Below, one piece after another: positions 1 to 9,769 of a DNA stretch of 64,000 bases. This stretch comes from Closterium sp. NIES-65 (lineage: Eukaryota > Streptophyta > Zygnematophyceae > Desmidiales > Closteriaceae), in the NCBI GenBank assembly GCA_948144175.1, contig CANXME010001461.1:558001-622000 (forward strand). Reading direction: 5' to 3'. The first letter of the stretch is position 1. Each line of letters opens with the position of its first letter. A program made the position numbers and the translations under genes. Under the pieces are notes generated by a model. That model saw only the letters and a program-made list of their open reading frames with translations, was not told the DNA's origin and ran no database searches.

Positions 1-1356
1 AGCAGCAAGGATAGCATCAAAGTCAAGATCAAAGATCGCTACACCAGCCCTAAGAAGCTCATCCCAGCGGGGGATCTCACTAGCCTCGGGGAACTGCTGA
101 CGCCAAGCGTCCGTCAGGCGGCCAAAGCAGCGCTGGGTGGGGTGGGCACCCCCACACTGCTCACCCGCGCGGTCGCCGGAACGAAGGACGTAGGCACACG
201 GACCAGCACCCCCACCCCTCTGACGCCGAGCGTACCACTCACGGAGCTGCTGGGGCGGAGGGATGTCCCGCGGACGCTGCTGCTGCTGCTGCTGCGGGCG
301 CTGACCACCACCACCGCCGCTCCGCTGCTGGGTACCACCCCGACCAGCTCCACCCCCTCCGCCACCACCGCCTCCTCCTCCGCCCCCTCCACCGCCTCCA
401 CCGCCACCGCTGCCGCCACCACCACCGCTGCCGCCACCTCCGCCGCCTCCGCCGCCGCTGCCACCACTACCACCACCACCCCCTCCACCACTCCCGCCGC
501 CACCCCCGCTCCCTCCGCCGCCTCCACCGCCACCTCCACCGCCCCCTCCAGCTCCACCCGCGCCCTTGCCCCCCTTGCCCTTGCCAGAGCGGCGTCGCCC
601 ACTAGGGGCAGACGCCGCGCCGACCGACTCAAGACCAAGCAGGTCGGCAGCAGCAGCAGAGGCAACAGAGGGCAGTAGGGGGGAAGGAGAGCACCCCTCA
701 AAGATGGGGGTGCGAGGGTCACCCCGAGAAGCTCCTACAGCGACGATGCTCTTCTCCGCCACGAGGAGGGCCTTCTCGAGGAGGTCGACAGTGAGGGTGG
801 TGGGACAGACTGCGAGAAAGTGGTCCCTGACTACGCGAAGAGAGTCAGGGAGGCGCGCGACTACGTAGTAGAGAGTGACGTACATGGGGGGGGGGTTCTT
901 GGCGCAGAACTCAGCAGGAAGGGCGGCGCGGTAGCGAGTGTCACTAGTGCGGAGGTGCGTAATGAGGTCAGCGACAGTGGGAAAGGCAGAGAGGTCAGGA
1001 AAGAGGTAAGGAAGAATGAGACGGCTCAGTGCAGCAGTGGCAGGGGAAGAGTAGCGCGCAACTACAGCGTCGTACAAGGTCTGAGCACTCTTGTACTGAC
1101 TAAAGTGCGCGCGCTCAGAGGTAGGGAGGTGGCGACGCACAGCAAGACGTGCAGCAGCATCGCGGGTAGCCCACTGAGAGCGCACAGTGGGATCAGCATC
1201 AGCAGCAGGGGCAGGAGAGGCGCCAGAAGTGAGGTCAAAGAGAGAAAGGCCGTCTGCTCTATCGCACTGCAAGAACAGCTGCAAGTCGTCGACCCAGACC
1301 TCAAAGTCAATGGCGCGACCCTCAGCGTCAAAAGCGAGGACACTAGGGGTAGCCAT
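1..1356 (-). CDS. gag: Copia Gag (element A), partial
   Basis: The frame is open from the ATG at 1356 to the window edge (about 452 codons). It encodes the family's Gag: a start of the type MATPSVLAFDAEGR, then the VDDLQLFLQCDRA segment, a helical core, a glycine-rich run (about 340-570 on the plus strand) and then the QQLREWYA motif. The variant zinc knuckle is complete (Cys, 13 residues, Cys, 3, His, 4, Cys). Ten consecutive C residues encode the Asn-Pro-Pro-Pro-Met stretch near 886-895 and keep frame here, whereas the matching run in element E does not. Gag is the structural protein of the virus-like particle. The protease, integrase and RT would follow to the left of the window. Confidence 0.8.
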   Translation of the reverse strand, partial: MATPSVLAFDAEGRAIDFEVWVDDLQLFLQCDRADGLSLFDLTSGASPAPAADADPTVRSQWATRDAAARLAVRRHLPTSERAHFSQYKSAQTLYDAVVARYSSPATAALSRLILPYLFPDLSAFPTVADLITHLRTSDTRYRAALPAEFCAKNPPPMYVTLYYVVARLPDSLRVVRDHFLAVCPTTLTVDLLEKALLVAEKSIVAVGASRGDPRTPIFEGCSPSPLLPSVASAAAADLLGLESVGAASAPSGRRRSGKGKGGKGAGGAGGGGGGGGGGGGGSGGGGGSGGGGGGGSGGSGGGGGGGGGSGGGGGSGGGGGGGGGGGGGGGGGGGGAGRGGTQQRSGGGGGQRPQQQQQQRPRDIPPPQQLREWYARRQRGGGAGPCAYVLRSGDRAGEQCGGAHPTQRCFGRLTDAWRQQFPEASEIPRWDELLRAGVAIFDLDFDAILAA

Positions 1357-2400
1357 GACAGCAGTAGACGGTCTCACCAGAGAGGACGGGTCGGGCAGCG
1401 CAGTAGCACAGCAGCACAGCAACACAGCAGCTCAACCGGCTCAGCAGCAACAGCAGCCTCGCAGGACCAGCGGCTCGGCTCCTCAGGCGGTGCAGGCGGC
1501 TCGGGCGGCTCGGGCGGCTCGGGCAGTCAGCGGCACAGGCGGCTCGGGCGGCTCGGCTCGTCAGCTGCGGAGACGGCTCGGGCGGCTCAGGTCGCACGGC
1601 GGCTAGCGGGCGGCGTGGGGGGCCGGGACAGCGTCGTGCAGCAGGGACGGGAGAGCGCGGCCGGGACGGGCGGCACAGGGCGGCTCGGGACCGGGTCGGG
1701 CGGCGCGCGGGCGGTGAGGGGCCGCGACGGGCGCGCGTGGGTGGCTAGGGGCCGGGACGGGCGCTCGAGGGCGGCGAAGGGCCGGGACGGGCTCGCGTGG
1801 GCGGCTAGGGGCCGGGACGGGCGCGCGTGGGTGGCTAGGGGCCGGGACGGGCGCTCGAGGGCGGCTAAGGGCCGGGACGGGCTCGCGTGGGCGGCTAGGG
1901 GCCGGGACGGGCGGCGCGCAGGTGGCGAGGGGCCGTGACGAGCGGCGCGCGGGCGGCTGTGGGCCTGAACGGGCGGCGCGTGCGCGTCTAGGAGCCCTGA
2001 CGGGCGGCGCGCGGGCGGCTAGGGGCCTGAACGGGCGGCGCGCGGGCGGCTGTGGGCCTGAACGGGCGGCGCGTGCGCGTCTAGGAGCCCTGACAGGCGG
2101 CGCGCGGGCGGCTAGGGGCCTGAACGGGCGGCGCGCTGGCGGCTAGAGGCCTGAACGGGCGGCGCGCTGGCGGCTAGGGGCCTAAACGGGCGGGCGCGCT
2201 GGCGGCTAGGGGCCGGGACAGGCGGCGCGCGGGCGGCTAGGTGCCTGAACGGGCGGGCGCGGGCGGCTAGGTGCCGAGACGAGCGGTGCGCGGGCGGCAA
2301 AGGGCGGCTCGCGCGGGCGTCTAGGGGGCCGCAGGGCAGGCCAAAAAGGAGAGAGCAAGGGCCCGGAGCGCGCTCCGGGCAGAAAAAAAGTTTTGAAGGT
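1357..2400 (-). repeat. GC-rich tandem-repeat leader of copia A
   Basis: The stretch between the primer binding site module and the gag ATG is very GC-rich and internally repetitive. Blocks near 1741 and 1831, and near 1958 and 2048, repeat with a period of about 90 bp. Forward and reverse frames through it are open only because of composition, so I do not call genes here. Equivalent but unrelated-looking GC-rich arrays occupy the same place in the other copia copies. Confidence 0.7.
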
Positions 2401-2446
2401 GGTGGGCCCTAAGCACAGTTCCCGCGGGGGAACCTGCTCGATACCA
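2401..2446 (-). promoter_or_regulatory. Primer binding site, hairpin and GGGCCCACC motif (copia A)
   Basis: Read on the minus strand: TGGTATCGAGCAGG (2433-2446) directly follows the LTR end and resembles the initiator Met tRNA 3' end complement. It is followed by a perfect 6-bp stem, GTTCCC with GGGAAC (2418-2433), and then GGGCCCACC (2401-2409). The same order occurs in five other copies in this window. Confidence 0.7.
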
Positions 2447-2566
2447 TGTTGAGAATAGAACGAGAATGAAGTGAGTACAAATAGGAAACCCTAACTGGGT
2501 TGTACCCCCTATGGGATACCCCACTACAGCCTACACAATAGTATAAGCTATATATATGTTCTGACA
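2447..2566 (-). repeat. 5' LTR of copia A
   Basis: A 120-bp LTR on the minus strand that begins TGTCAGAAC and ends CAACA. It carries the family signature GTAGTGGGGTA and a GGGGTACAACC-like block. It is bounded inside by the primer binding site. Confidence 0.75.
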
Positions 2567-2853
2567 ATAGGCTCGACACAAGGCCCCGTAACCAGGTGTT
2601 ACGCGAAGGTTCCGCGGGTCGCGAAGCGTCCCGAACAGATCCTTCCCGAATTCGGTAGAAGGCGATTCGGTGGCAACCGAAAAGCCAGAATCACGCAACC
2701 TAGCTCGGTGCTATAACTATAATATAATATAGGAAAGCACCTAGCCTAGGAAATCAAGCAATTCATACATGCATATAATTATCCTATGCTAGAAATAGCA
2801 TGATAAAGTAAAGGCAAGCAAGCATAGCTGGCATAAGTTGTCGTACTCTCACA
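2567..2853 (-). repeat. Truncated Ty3/gypsy LTR at left end
   Basis: Matches the last part of the 368-bp gypsy LTR seen at 58386 and 62644. About 80 bp at its left are missing because copia A sits there. It ends ...CTCTCACA at 2853 and is followed by CTGGA, exactly like the junction at 63011/63012. The orientation matches a minus-strand gypsy whose 5' LTR this would be. Confidence 0.8.
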
Positions 2854-4454
2854 CTGGAGATCTTACGGAGCGTCGTGAGCCTGCGTCTCGGCCTGCGTCG
2901 CCTGTCCGTGCTGCTCGCACGAGTGGTCGTGGTTCGCGTCAGCGTCCTCCGCTTGTCCCCGTCAGCGTCCACAAGCACCTACCTCGACGAGGTTCCCCCA
3001 CCTGGGGCAAACATCGTCAGTGGCATGTGGATTTTCAAGGTGAAGCGGCCGCCAGGTTCTCCGCCTGTCTTCAAGGCGCGTTACGTGGCTCGTGGCTTCA
3101 GTCAGCGGCAGGGAGTTGACTACTTTCAGACCTTCTCCCCCACCCCGAAGATGACCACTCTTCGGGTGCTGCTGCACATAGCCGCTCAGCGCGACTACGA
3201 GCTTCACTCTCTTGACTTCAGCACAGCTTTCTTGCAGGGCAGCCTGTACGAGGAGATCTGGCTGCGCCACCCACCTGGCTTCACTGGGTCGTTTCCTCCT
3301 GGTACCCAGTGGAGCCTCCGGCGGCCAGTCTAAGTCTCCGCCAGGCGCCCCGTGGGTGGCACGACACACTGAGGACTACACTTGCGGCTCTTGGGTTTGC
3401 TCCTTCTACACCTGACCCGTCGCTGTTTCTGCGCACCGACACCTCTTTGCCGCCGTTCTACATCCTCATGTACGTCGACGACTCGGTCTTTGCCACTGCT
3501 GACACCGCTGGACTCGCCCACGTGAAGTCCGAGCTGCAGAAGAGACACACGTGCACACACCTGGGTGAACTGCGCGCTTACCTTGGCTTGCAGATCACCC
3601 GGGACAGAGCACAGCGCACCATTACCCTGACTCAGTCACACATGGTGCAGCAGGTCCTTCAGCACTTCGACTTCACATACTCCTCGGCACTGGCCACTCC
3701 TCTGGTTACAGGTCACTCGCTCTCAGCTCTGCCTTCGGATGAGTCCGTAGAGCCGAGTGGCCCGTACCCAGAGCTTGTTGGCTGCCTCATGTACCTGATG
3801 ACCTGCACACGACCTGACCTTGCATACCCTCTTAGCATCTTGGCAGGCTATGTTGCTCTTGGGAGACACCGACCAGAGCACATGGCTGCAGCGAAGAGGG
3901 TGTTGCGCTACTTGTGCAGTACGTCGGGCATGGGGCTAGTGCTTGGAGGGCGACGTTCAGTGGTCCTCACAGGTCACGCAGACGCTTCTTGGGCTGAGGA
4001 CCAGGCTACGCAGTGGTCGTCACAGGGTTACACCTTCAGCCTTGGTTCCGGCTCTGTTTCGTGGCGGTCTACCCGCTCGTCTTCTGTTCTCGGCTCCAGC
4101 TGTGAGGCTGAGATCTACGCGGGGGCCATGGGTGCACAGGGGCTACGCTGGCTTACCTACTTGCTGACTGACCTAGGAGAGCCACCTCGTTCTCCTCCGG
4201 TTCTGTACATAGACAACAAGGCCATGCTGGCCTTGTGTCGGGAGCACAGACTGGAGCACAGAACGAAGCACATTGCTCTTCGCTACTTTCTTGCTCGTGA
4301 GGTGCAGCAGCGTGGTCAGCTGCGCCTTGCTTACGTGGCCTCTCAGGCCAACACTGCTGATATCTTTACCAAGGCACTTCTGCCTTGTGATCATCAGCGC
4401 TGTTGTACGATGCTAGGTCTTGTGCCTACTTGGCCTCACTTGCTTACTTCTTGA
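2854..4454 (+). pseudogene. pol: Copia RT-RNase H, 3' half of element E' (broken)
   Basis: The sequence resumes in the INT-RT linker right after the CTGGA of the gypsy junction. Near 2965 an internal deletion of about 0.5 kb joins the linker to the RT segment that reads GANIVSGMWIFKVKR. A small deletion near 3332 (TAA where relatives read TACGG) shifts frame. From 3330 to 4454 the RT palm with YVDDS (relatives YVDDL), RNase H (GHADASWA, YIDNKAMLAL) and the family C-terminus are open. The protein would copy element RNA and degrade it. The first part is a near match to 63012-64000. The breaks mean no working enzyme is expected. Confidence 0.85.
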
Positions 4455-4651
4455 CCTTGCTTATACTGTGATCTTTCTATACCTGCACTTGCTTGTTTAC
4501 CTTTATATATGATCTTGCATGTGAACTGGCCTTGTGGCCTTTAACTTGTGCTCGGAATTTGTGGTGACGTTGTGATCCACCCTGAGCTTGCTTTGCTTTG
4601 CTTGACTGGTCTTGTGACCCCTTGTTCTCCCCCACTTTGCCTATGGGGGTG
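4455..4651 (+). other. 3' untranslated region and polypurine tract of E'
   Basis: This 0.2-kb segment is conserved after the stop codon in every copia copy of the family, with blocks such as GTGATCCACCCTGAGCTTGC. It ends in the polypurine tract CTATGGGGGTG immediately before the LTR. No coding is expected. Confidence 0.7.
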
Positions 4652-4778
4652 TGTCAGACTTGTATGACTTAGCCTGTGTGGGCTATAGTGGGGTAGCACA
4701 TATGTGGTACAACACATTTCTAGGTTTGTACTTGTACCCAACCTTTCCCTTAGTTCAATCATTCCTCATTTCTTCACA
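4652..4778 (+). repeat. 3' LTR of copia E' with AGTAC target duplication
   Basis: A 127-bp LTR (TGTCAGAC to TTCACA) followed by AGTAC (4779-4783). The 5' LTR at 53445 has almost the same sequence and is preceded by AGTAC. The pairing of flanks links the two ends of the window. Confidence 0.85.
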
Positions 4779-4887
4779 AGTACAGCCCAAATTTGGGTTT
4801 ACTATATGTATCCTATCTACTGCTAGTGCAACCCCTCTTTCTGTCTCTAACTTTCAGCTAGCGTTTCTCGACATGCTATCAGAACGA
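4779..4887 (+). repeat. 3' part of a copia LTR (F) and its primer binding site
   Basis: This is the remainder of an LTR that was split by E'. It ends CTCGACA at 4873 and is followed by TGCTATCAGAACG (4874 on), a diverged Met-tRNA primer site. The missing first 36 bp fit the piece at 53409-53444. Together they would give about 126 bp, the usual length in this family. Confidence 0.65.
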
Positions 4888-5560
4888 GAACGCTCCTGGC
4901 ATGTGGGCACACCTACTTCCGCTGCTGTCCTGCCTGTCGCGCACCCGGGGCGCGCGACGTTTTCTGCTTGCCGCGCGCCCGGCACGCACGGCGTTTTTTC
5001 TTCTCGCCGCGCGCCCCGGGCGCGCGGTGGTTTTGTGCCCGCCACGCGCCCTGAGCGCGCAGTGGTTTCCTGCCCGCCGCGCACCCCGGGCACGCGCGGC
5101 GGTTTCGTCGCCTGTCGCGGCACCGCAGGGGCCCGCACGCCATCTCCCCTCCCGTCGGCCGTCGCAGCGCCCCGGGGGCCCGCGCGCTGTCCCCTCTTGT
5201 CGCCCGTCGCGGCGTCAGGGGGGCCCGCACGCCGCACCCTCCCGTCGCCCATCGCGGCGCCCCGAGGGCTCGCGCGCCGCCCTGCTTGTCGCCCGTCGCG
5301 GCGCCCTGGGGGCCCGCACGCCGCCCCCTCCCGTCACCCGGCGTGGCACCCTAGGGGCACGCGTGCCGCCCTATTCGTCGCCCGTCGCAGCGCCCCAGGG
5401 ACTCGCGTGCCGCCCCGCTTCCGCTAGCACGCCGCCCCAGCTGCTGCATGCGTATCTGCCCCGCGCGGCACGCGCGCCGCGTGCGTTGGGGGCACGGGGG
5501 TGGCGGGTATGGGGGTGGCGGGTATGGGGGTGGCGGGTGTGTGAGCCGTCCCCTGCTCCT
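4888..5560 (+). repeat. GC-rich leader of copia F
   Basis: A leader-like GC-rich array built from repeats of the type GCGCCCCGGGGGCCCGC with CGTCGC spacers, then three copies of TATGGGGGTGGCGGG near 5508-5538. Frames through it are open by composition. It does not continue into gag. Confidence 0.5.
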
Positions 5561-5944
5561 CCTCCTCCTCCATCTCCCACTTCTCGACATTATTTGTCCT
5601 GGCTGTCGTGCTTCGTTTGTCGAGTCAAAGGTCACTGACCTTTGACCTTCGCCTCAACTTCTTGCTGCTGTCCCTTTGTCAACCGCTTCGCTGTAGCTCG
5701 GTTGACTCGGTGTTACTTTGCTGTGAGCCTGCTTTGTTCATGTTATAGTGCTCGACACATTAGAAGCGCGAACTATATGTTTCCATCATTCCCCTTCGCT
5801 TCTGCAATGTCGTCGCCTTCGTTGCTGGTGACGTGGCCTTGTCCAGTCAACAGCGTGCAATACTCGAACTTCTGCTTTCTGAGTTTCTTGATCAAGTAAT
5901 CTACTGCCATCTCGGATGTGGGGCAGTAGGTGTTAGAGGTTAAG
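5561..5944 (+). other. Unassigned 0.4-kb segment between F leader and copia pol
   Basis: Lower GC than both neighbours. I recognise no domain on either strand. It holds a perfect 10-bp palindrome (TCAAAGGTCA, C, TGACCTTTGA) at 5625-5645. It may be remains of an older insertion, or a leader from another copia lineage that was joined by recombination. Confidence 0.4.
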
Positions 5945-6704
5945 GACGGAGTCTAGAGGTGCGGAGCCTGGGGGTGCCGAGCCTGGGGGCGCTGGGTCTG
6001 CTCGTGTGGCCGCCGGCGGTGCTTCGTCGAGGCGGGAGCCACTCTCTCCACAGGAGCTGCGCGAGTGGTTTGCCCGCCGCTCGAGACGCGCTGCTGAGAC
6101 TGGGGTTGCTGCTGTGGCTACTAGAGTTGGTCCTGCTGGAGCTGCTTGCAGTACTAGTGCTGCTGGAGCTGGAGCTACTGGGGGTGTTGGCGCCGGTGTT
6201 TCTACTGGCGCTGGTGCGTCTGGGGGTGCTGCTGAGGCTGCTGGAGCTGACGGTCCTACAGGAGTTGGTGCTGCTGGAGCTGGAGCTGCTGGGGGTGTTG
6301 GGGCTGGCGGTGCTGCTGGCGCTGGTGCTTCTGAAGGTGCTGGAGTTGGCGCTGTTGGAGCTAGAGGTGCTGCTGGCGCTGGTGCTGCCGCTTGGGGTAC
6401 TGGTGCCGTCCCTGCTGGTTCTGGAGGCGCTGAGCGGCCGAGGCCGTACTTCGTTCCGCTCCTGGAGCAGGTTCTTGGTCTCCCGCCCTCTCCTGGTCCT
6501 GCTCCTTCCTTAGAGTGTCCACAGCCTGTCCAGTCGCAGTCACAGTTACAGCCCGCCTCCCCTCTACCTGCTCCTTCTCCCTACACTGGTCCTACTGGAG
6601 GTCTTGCTGAGCGTCGTGTGCCTGCGTCTCGTCCTGCGTCGCCTGATTGTACTGCTCGCACTAGTGGTCGTACTGCGCGTCCGCGTCCTCCTGCGGTCCC
6701 CTGA
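5945..6704 (+). pseudogene. pol: Copia integrase-RT linker (element C), with stop
   Basis: Begins inside the Gly/Ala/Glu/Pro-rich linker and carries the SPQELREWFARR motif, a long low-complexity Gly-Ala stretch and the conserved PRPYFVPLLEQVLGL block. An in-frame TGA at 6702-6704, where relatives have a Gly-Thr-His segment, separates it from the RT frame. The gag, protease and integrase of this copy are missing. Confidence 0.75.
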
Positions 6705-8705
6705 TGGCGTACACACCAGATGGCGCTGCGTCCTTCCACTGCTCCTCTGCGTGTCCCGTTGCCGTCTCCTCCAAAGTCCTCTCTTCCTACTCTTGCTGAC
6801 CCAGAGTCTGACTCCCTTCGTGCTGCTAGTCCTTCGATCACGCGTCTCCATGCTACTGTTGTCACTGACCCTTCTTTTGAGTCCACTGCTGCGTCTGCCC
6901 TAGTTGCTGAGCTTGTGGACTTTGCTGCTCGCTGTCGTCTAGACTACGCTGCCAGTCTTGTTGCTGAGTCTGAGTCTGTCTGTCCTCCGTCCGTTGGGGG
7001 TGAGTGTGCTCTTAGCACGGAAGTCCTTGAGGACAGGCAGGAGGAGTTCCAGTGCTTTGCTGCTGCTTTTCCCCATCTCGTGTCCACGCTGATTGCCCCT
7101 GAGGGAGACCCGGATGCACCAGACATCCCGACTCCTCGATTGTACGCTGAGGCGATCGAGGGTCCCTACTCCTCTCAGTGGCAGTCAGCCATGGACGCAG
7201 AGATGGATTCCTCGAAGTCCACAGGCACCTACGTCGACGAGGTTCCCCCACCTCGGGCGAACATCGTCAGTGGCATGTGGATTTTCAGGGTGAAGCGGCC
7301 TCCGGGTTCTCCGCCTGTCTTCAAGGCGCGTTACGTGGCTCGAAGCTTCAGTCAGCGGCAGGGAGTTGACTACTTCCAGACCTTCTCTCCCACCCCGAAG
7401 ATGACCACTCTTTGGGTGCTGCTGCACATAGCTGCTCAGTGCGACTACGAGCTTCACTCTCTTGACTTCAGCAAAGCTTTCCTGCAGGGCAGCCTGCACG
7501 AGGAGATCTGGCTGCGCCGCCCACCTGGCTTCACTGGGTCCTTTACCCCCGGTACCCAGTGGAGCCTCCGGCGGCCAGTCTACGGTCTCCGCCAGGCACC
7601 CCGTGAGTGGCACGACACACTGAGGACTACACTTGCGGCTCTTGGGTTTGCTCCTTCTACAGCCGACCCGTCACTGTTTCTGCGCACCGACACCTCTTTG
7701 CCGCCGTTCTACATCCTCATGTACGTCGACGACTTGGTCTTTGCCACTGCTAACACTGCTCGACTCGCCCACGTGAAGTCTGAGCTGCAGAAGAGACACA
7801 CGTGCACAGACCTGGGTGAACTGCGCAGCTACCTTGGCTTGCGGATCACCCGGGACAGAGCACAGCGCACCATTACCCTGACTCAGTCACACATGGTGCA
7901 GCAGGTCCTTCAGCGCGTCGGCTTCACGTACTCTTCGCCTCAGGCCACTCCTCTGCCTACTCGCCACTTGCTCTCAGCTCTGCCTTCGGATGAGTTCGTA
8001 GAGCCGAGTGGCCCGTACCCAGAGCTTGTTGGCTGCCTCATGTACCTGATGACCTGCACACGACCTGACCTTGCATACCCTCTTAGCATCTTGGCACGCT
8101 ATGTTGCTCCTGGGAGACACCGACCAGAGCACATGGCTGCAGCGAAGAGGGTGTTGCGCTACGTGTGCAGAACGTCGGGCATGAGGCTAGTGCTTAGAGG
8201 GCGACGTCGAGTGGTCCTCACAGGTCACGCTGACGCTTCTTGGGCTGACGACCAGCCGACACAGCGGTCGTCACAGGGTTACACCTTCAGCCTTGGCTCC
8301 GGCTTTGTTTCGTGGCGGTCTACCCGCTTGTCCTCTGTTCTCAGCTCCAGCTGTGAGGCTGAGATTTACGCAGGGGCCATGGCTGCACAGGAGCTACGCT
8401 TGCTCACCTACCTGCTCACTGACCTAGGAGAGCCGCCTCGTTCTCCTCGAGTTCTGTACGTAGACAACAAGGCCATGCTGGCCTTGTGTCGGGAGCACAG
8501 ACTGGAGCACAGAGCGAAGCACATTGCTCTCCGCTACTTCCTGGCTCGTGAGCTGCAGCAGCGTGGTCAGCTCCGCCTCACCTACGTGGCCTCTGAGGCC
8601 AACACTGCTGATATCTTCACCAAGGCCCTTCCACCTTGTGATCATCAGCGCTTCTGTACTTTGCTAGGTCTTGTGCCTACCTGGCCTCACTTGCTCACTT
8701 CTTGA
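6705..8705 (+). CDS. pol: Copia reverse transcriptase-RNase H (element C), open
   Basis: In frame with the linker and open for 661 codons from the ATG at 6720 to 8705. The N-terminal region with SSQWQSAMDAEM leads into the RT (VSGMWIFRVKR, KARYVARSFSQ, LDFSKAFLQG, catalytic YVDDL near 7724-7738). RNase H follows with GHADASWADD, SSCEAEIYA and VDNKAMLAL, then the ANTADIFTKAL C-terminus. It would reverse-transcribe element RNA inside particles. Without gag, protease, integrase and a 5' LTR it cannot move on its own, but this fragment itself looks undamaged. Confidence 0.85.
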   Translation, partial: WRTHQMALRPSTAPLRVPLPSPPKSSLPTLADPESDSLRAASPSITRLHATVVTDPSFESTAASALVAELVDFAARCRLDYAASLVAESESVCPPSVGGECALSTEVLEDRQEEFQCFAAAFPHLVSTLIAPEGDPDAPDIPTPRLYAEAIEGPYSSQWQSAMDAEMDSSKSTGTYVDEVPPPRANIVSGMWIFRVKRPPGSPPVFKARYVARSFSQRQGVDYFQTFSPTPKMTTLWVLLHIAAQCDYELHSLDFSKAFLQGSLHEEIWLRRPPGFTGSFTPGTQWSLRRPVYGLRQAPREWHDTLRTTLAALGFAPSTADPSLFLRTDTSLPPFYILMYVDDLVFATANTARLAHVKSELQKRHTCTDLGELRSYLGLRITRDRAQRTITLTQSHMVQQVLQRVGFTYSSPQATPLPTRHLLSALPSDEFVEPSGPYPELVGCLMYLMTCTRPDLAYPLSILARYVAPGRHRPEHMAAAKRVLRYVCRTSGMRLVLRGRRRVVLTGHADASWADDQPTQRSSQGYTFSLGSGFVSWRSTRLSSVLSSSCEAEIYAGAMAAQELRLLTYLLTDLGEPPRSPRVLYVDNKAMLALCREHRLEHRAKHIALRYFLARELQQRGQLRLTYVASEANTADIFTKALPPCDHQRFCTLLGLVPTWPHLLTS

Positions 8706-9035
8706 TCTTGTTTGTACTGTACTCTTTCTATACTTGCACTTGATTGTTTACCTTTATATATATGATCTTGCATGTGAACTGGCCTTGTGGCCTTGCTCTT
8801 GTGCTCGGACTGTGTGGTGACTTTGTGATCCACCCTGAGCTTGCTTTGCTTCGCTTGACTGGTCTTGTGACCACTTGTTCTCCCCCACTTTGCCTATGGG
8901 GATGTGTCAGAACATTATAGCTTATACATCTGTGTAGGGTGTAGTGGGGTAGCCCATAAGGGGTACAACCCAATTAGGGTTAGTACTTGTACCCAACTGT
9001 TTCATAGTTCAATCATTCTCGTTCTAATTTTCACA
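8706..9035 (+). repeat. 3' UTR, polypurine tract and 3' LTR of copia C
   Basis: The family 3' UTR (8706-8904) ends in CTATGGGGATG. The LTR (8905-9035, 131 bp) runs from TGTCAGAAC to TTTTCACA. The next five bases are TCATT. No matching 5' LTR is visible upstream, so the element is a composite or has lost its 5' end. Confidence 0.75.
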
Positions 9036-9769
9036 TCATTGTTGTCATTTCTTGTTCAATCATTGGGCAATTTCCACTTTGCTAGTGGAAACTCTTGCCG
9101 ATTTCTTCCGTGAATGTGCAAGCACTAAAGAACTAAGCAAAGCTATGATCACTCTCAGTAGTTTGTGCCAACCCCCGTAGTCTAGCTCACTACCATTGTA
9201 GAGTGACTCTCCGCATGGTGCGGTGAGCGTGGACAGCGTCGCAGATTACCTTCAGATAGGAGCTGACTTTTGCACCTATTAAGTGTTTCGTAGGCCGGCA
9301 GCAGCGTTAGTCGCCGTGGTCGACCCCGTAGTTGATGCGGGTGTAGGGGACACCTTAGAGGCACGCTTGACTGATGCGAGGAACTGCCACGCGGATGGCG
9401 AGTACGGGACGATCCCTTAGGCGATCGTCGAGTTGGGCATCTGGTCGTAGTGGGCGACGGAACACCCTTCCTGTCCTGCATCTCCTCGACTGGTGCGCAA
9501 CGAAGGTGGCGTGGACGACTAGGTCAACGGTGGTGCACAAGTCAGCGGCAACGAAGGCACAAGGCAGAGAGGGGTGATCAAGGTCGACGGTGGTGTCGAC
9601 GGGATTCAGGCGCGAGTGCAGCGGTCGACCGCGGCTGCAGGCAGCTCGTGTGCCGACGTCGATGGTCGATGTCGCTCTCCTCTACGAAGTGGTGGAGGGC
9701 TCTCGGCAACGACGCACGTGACGGCGGGCGGGATTGCACCGGCGTATTACCCTAAACCCTAGCTGTTCA
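9036..9769 (+). other. No identifiable feature, possible 5' end of decayed copia
   Basis: I see no conserved domain in any frame. The next segment begins a decayed copia gag, so part of this stretch may be its degraded leader and Gag N-terminus. Sequence around 9300-9760 has the same CGACG-rich composition as that gag. Confidence 0.3.

Larger units (their letters stand above)
1..2566 (-). mobile_element. Ty1/copia element A, 5' part, cut by left window edge
   Basis: Minus-strand copia consisting of a 5' LTR (2447-2566), a Met-tRNA-type primer binding site, a GC-rich leader with tandem repeats and the start of gag. Everything downstream of the Gag C-terminus lies outside the window. The LTR ends in TG and CA. 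Beyond its outer end (2567 onward) is a truncated gypsy LTR, so this copia was inserted into an older gypsy LTR. The right target duplication would be ATAGG (2567-2571), but the partner lies off the window. Confidence 0.85.

Noticed and set aside
820..1938. 372-codon plus-strand frame over the copia A gag start and leader
   Set aside because: Antisense to Gag and then GC-rich repeats; no recognisable domain.
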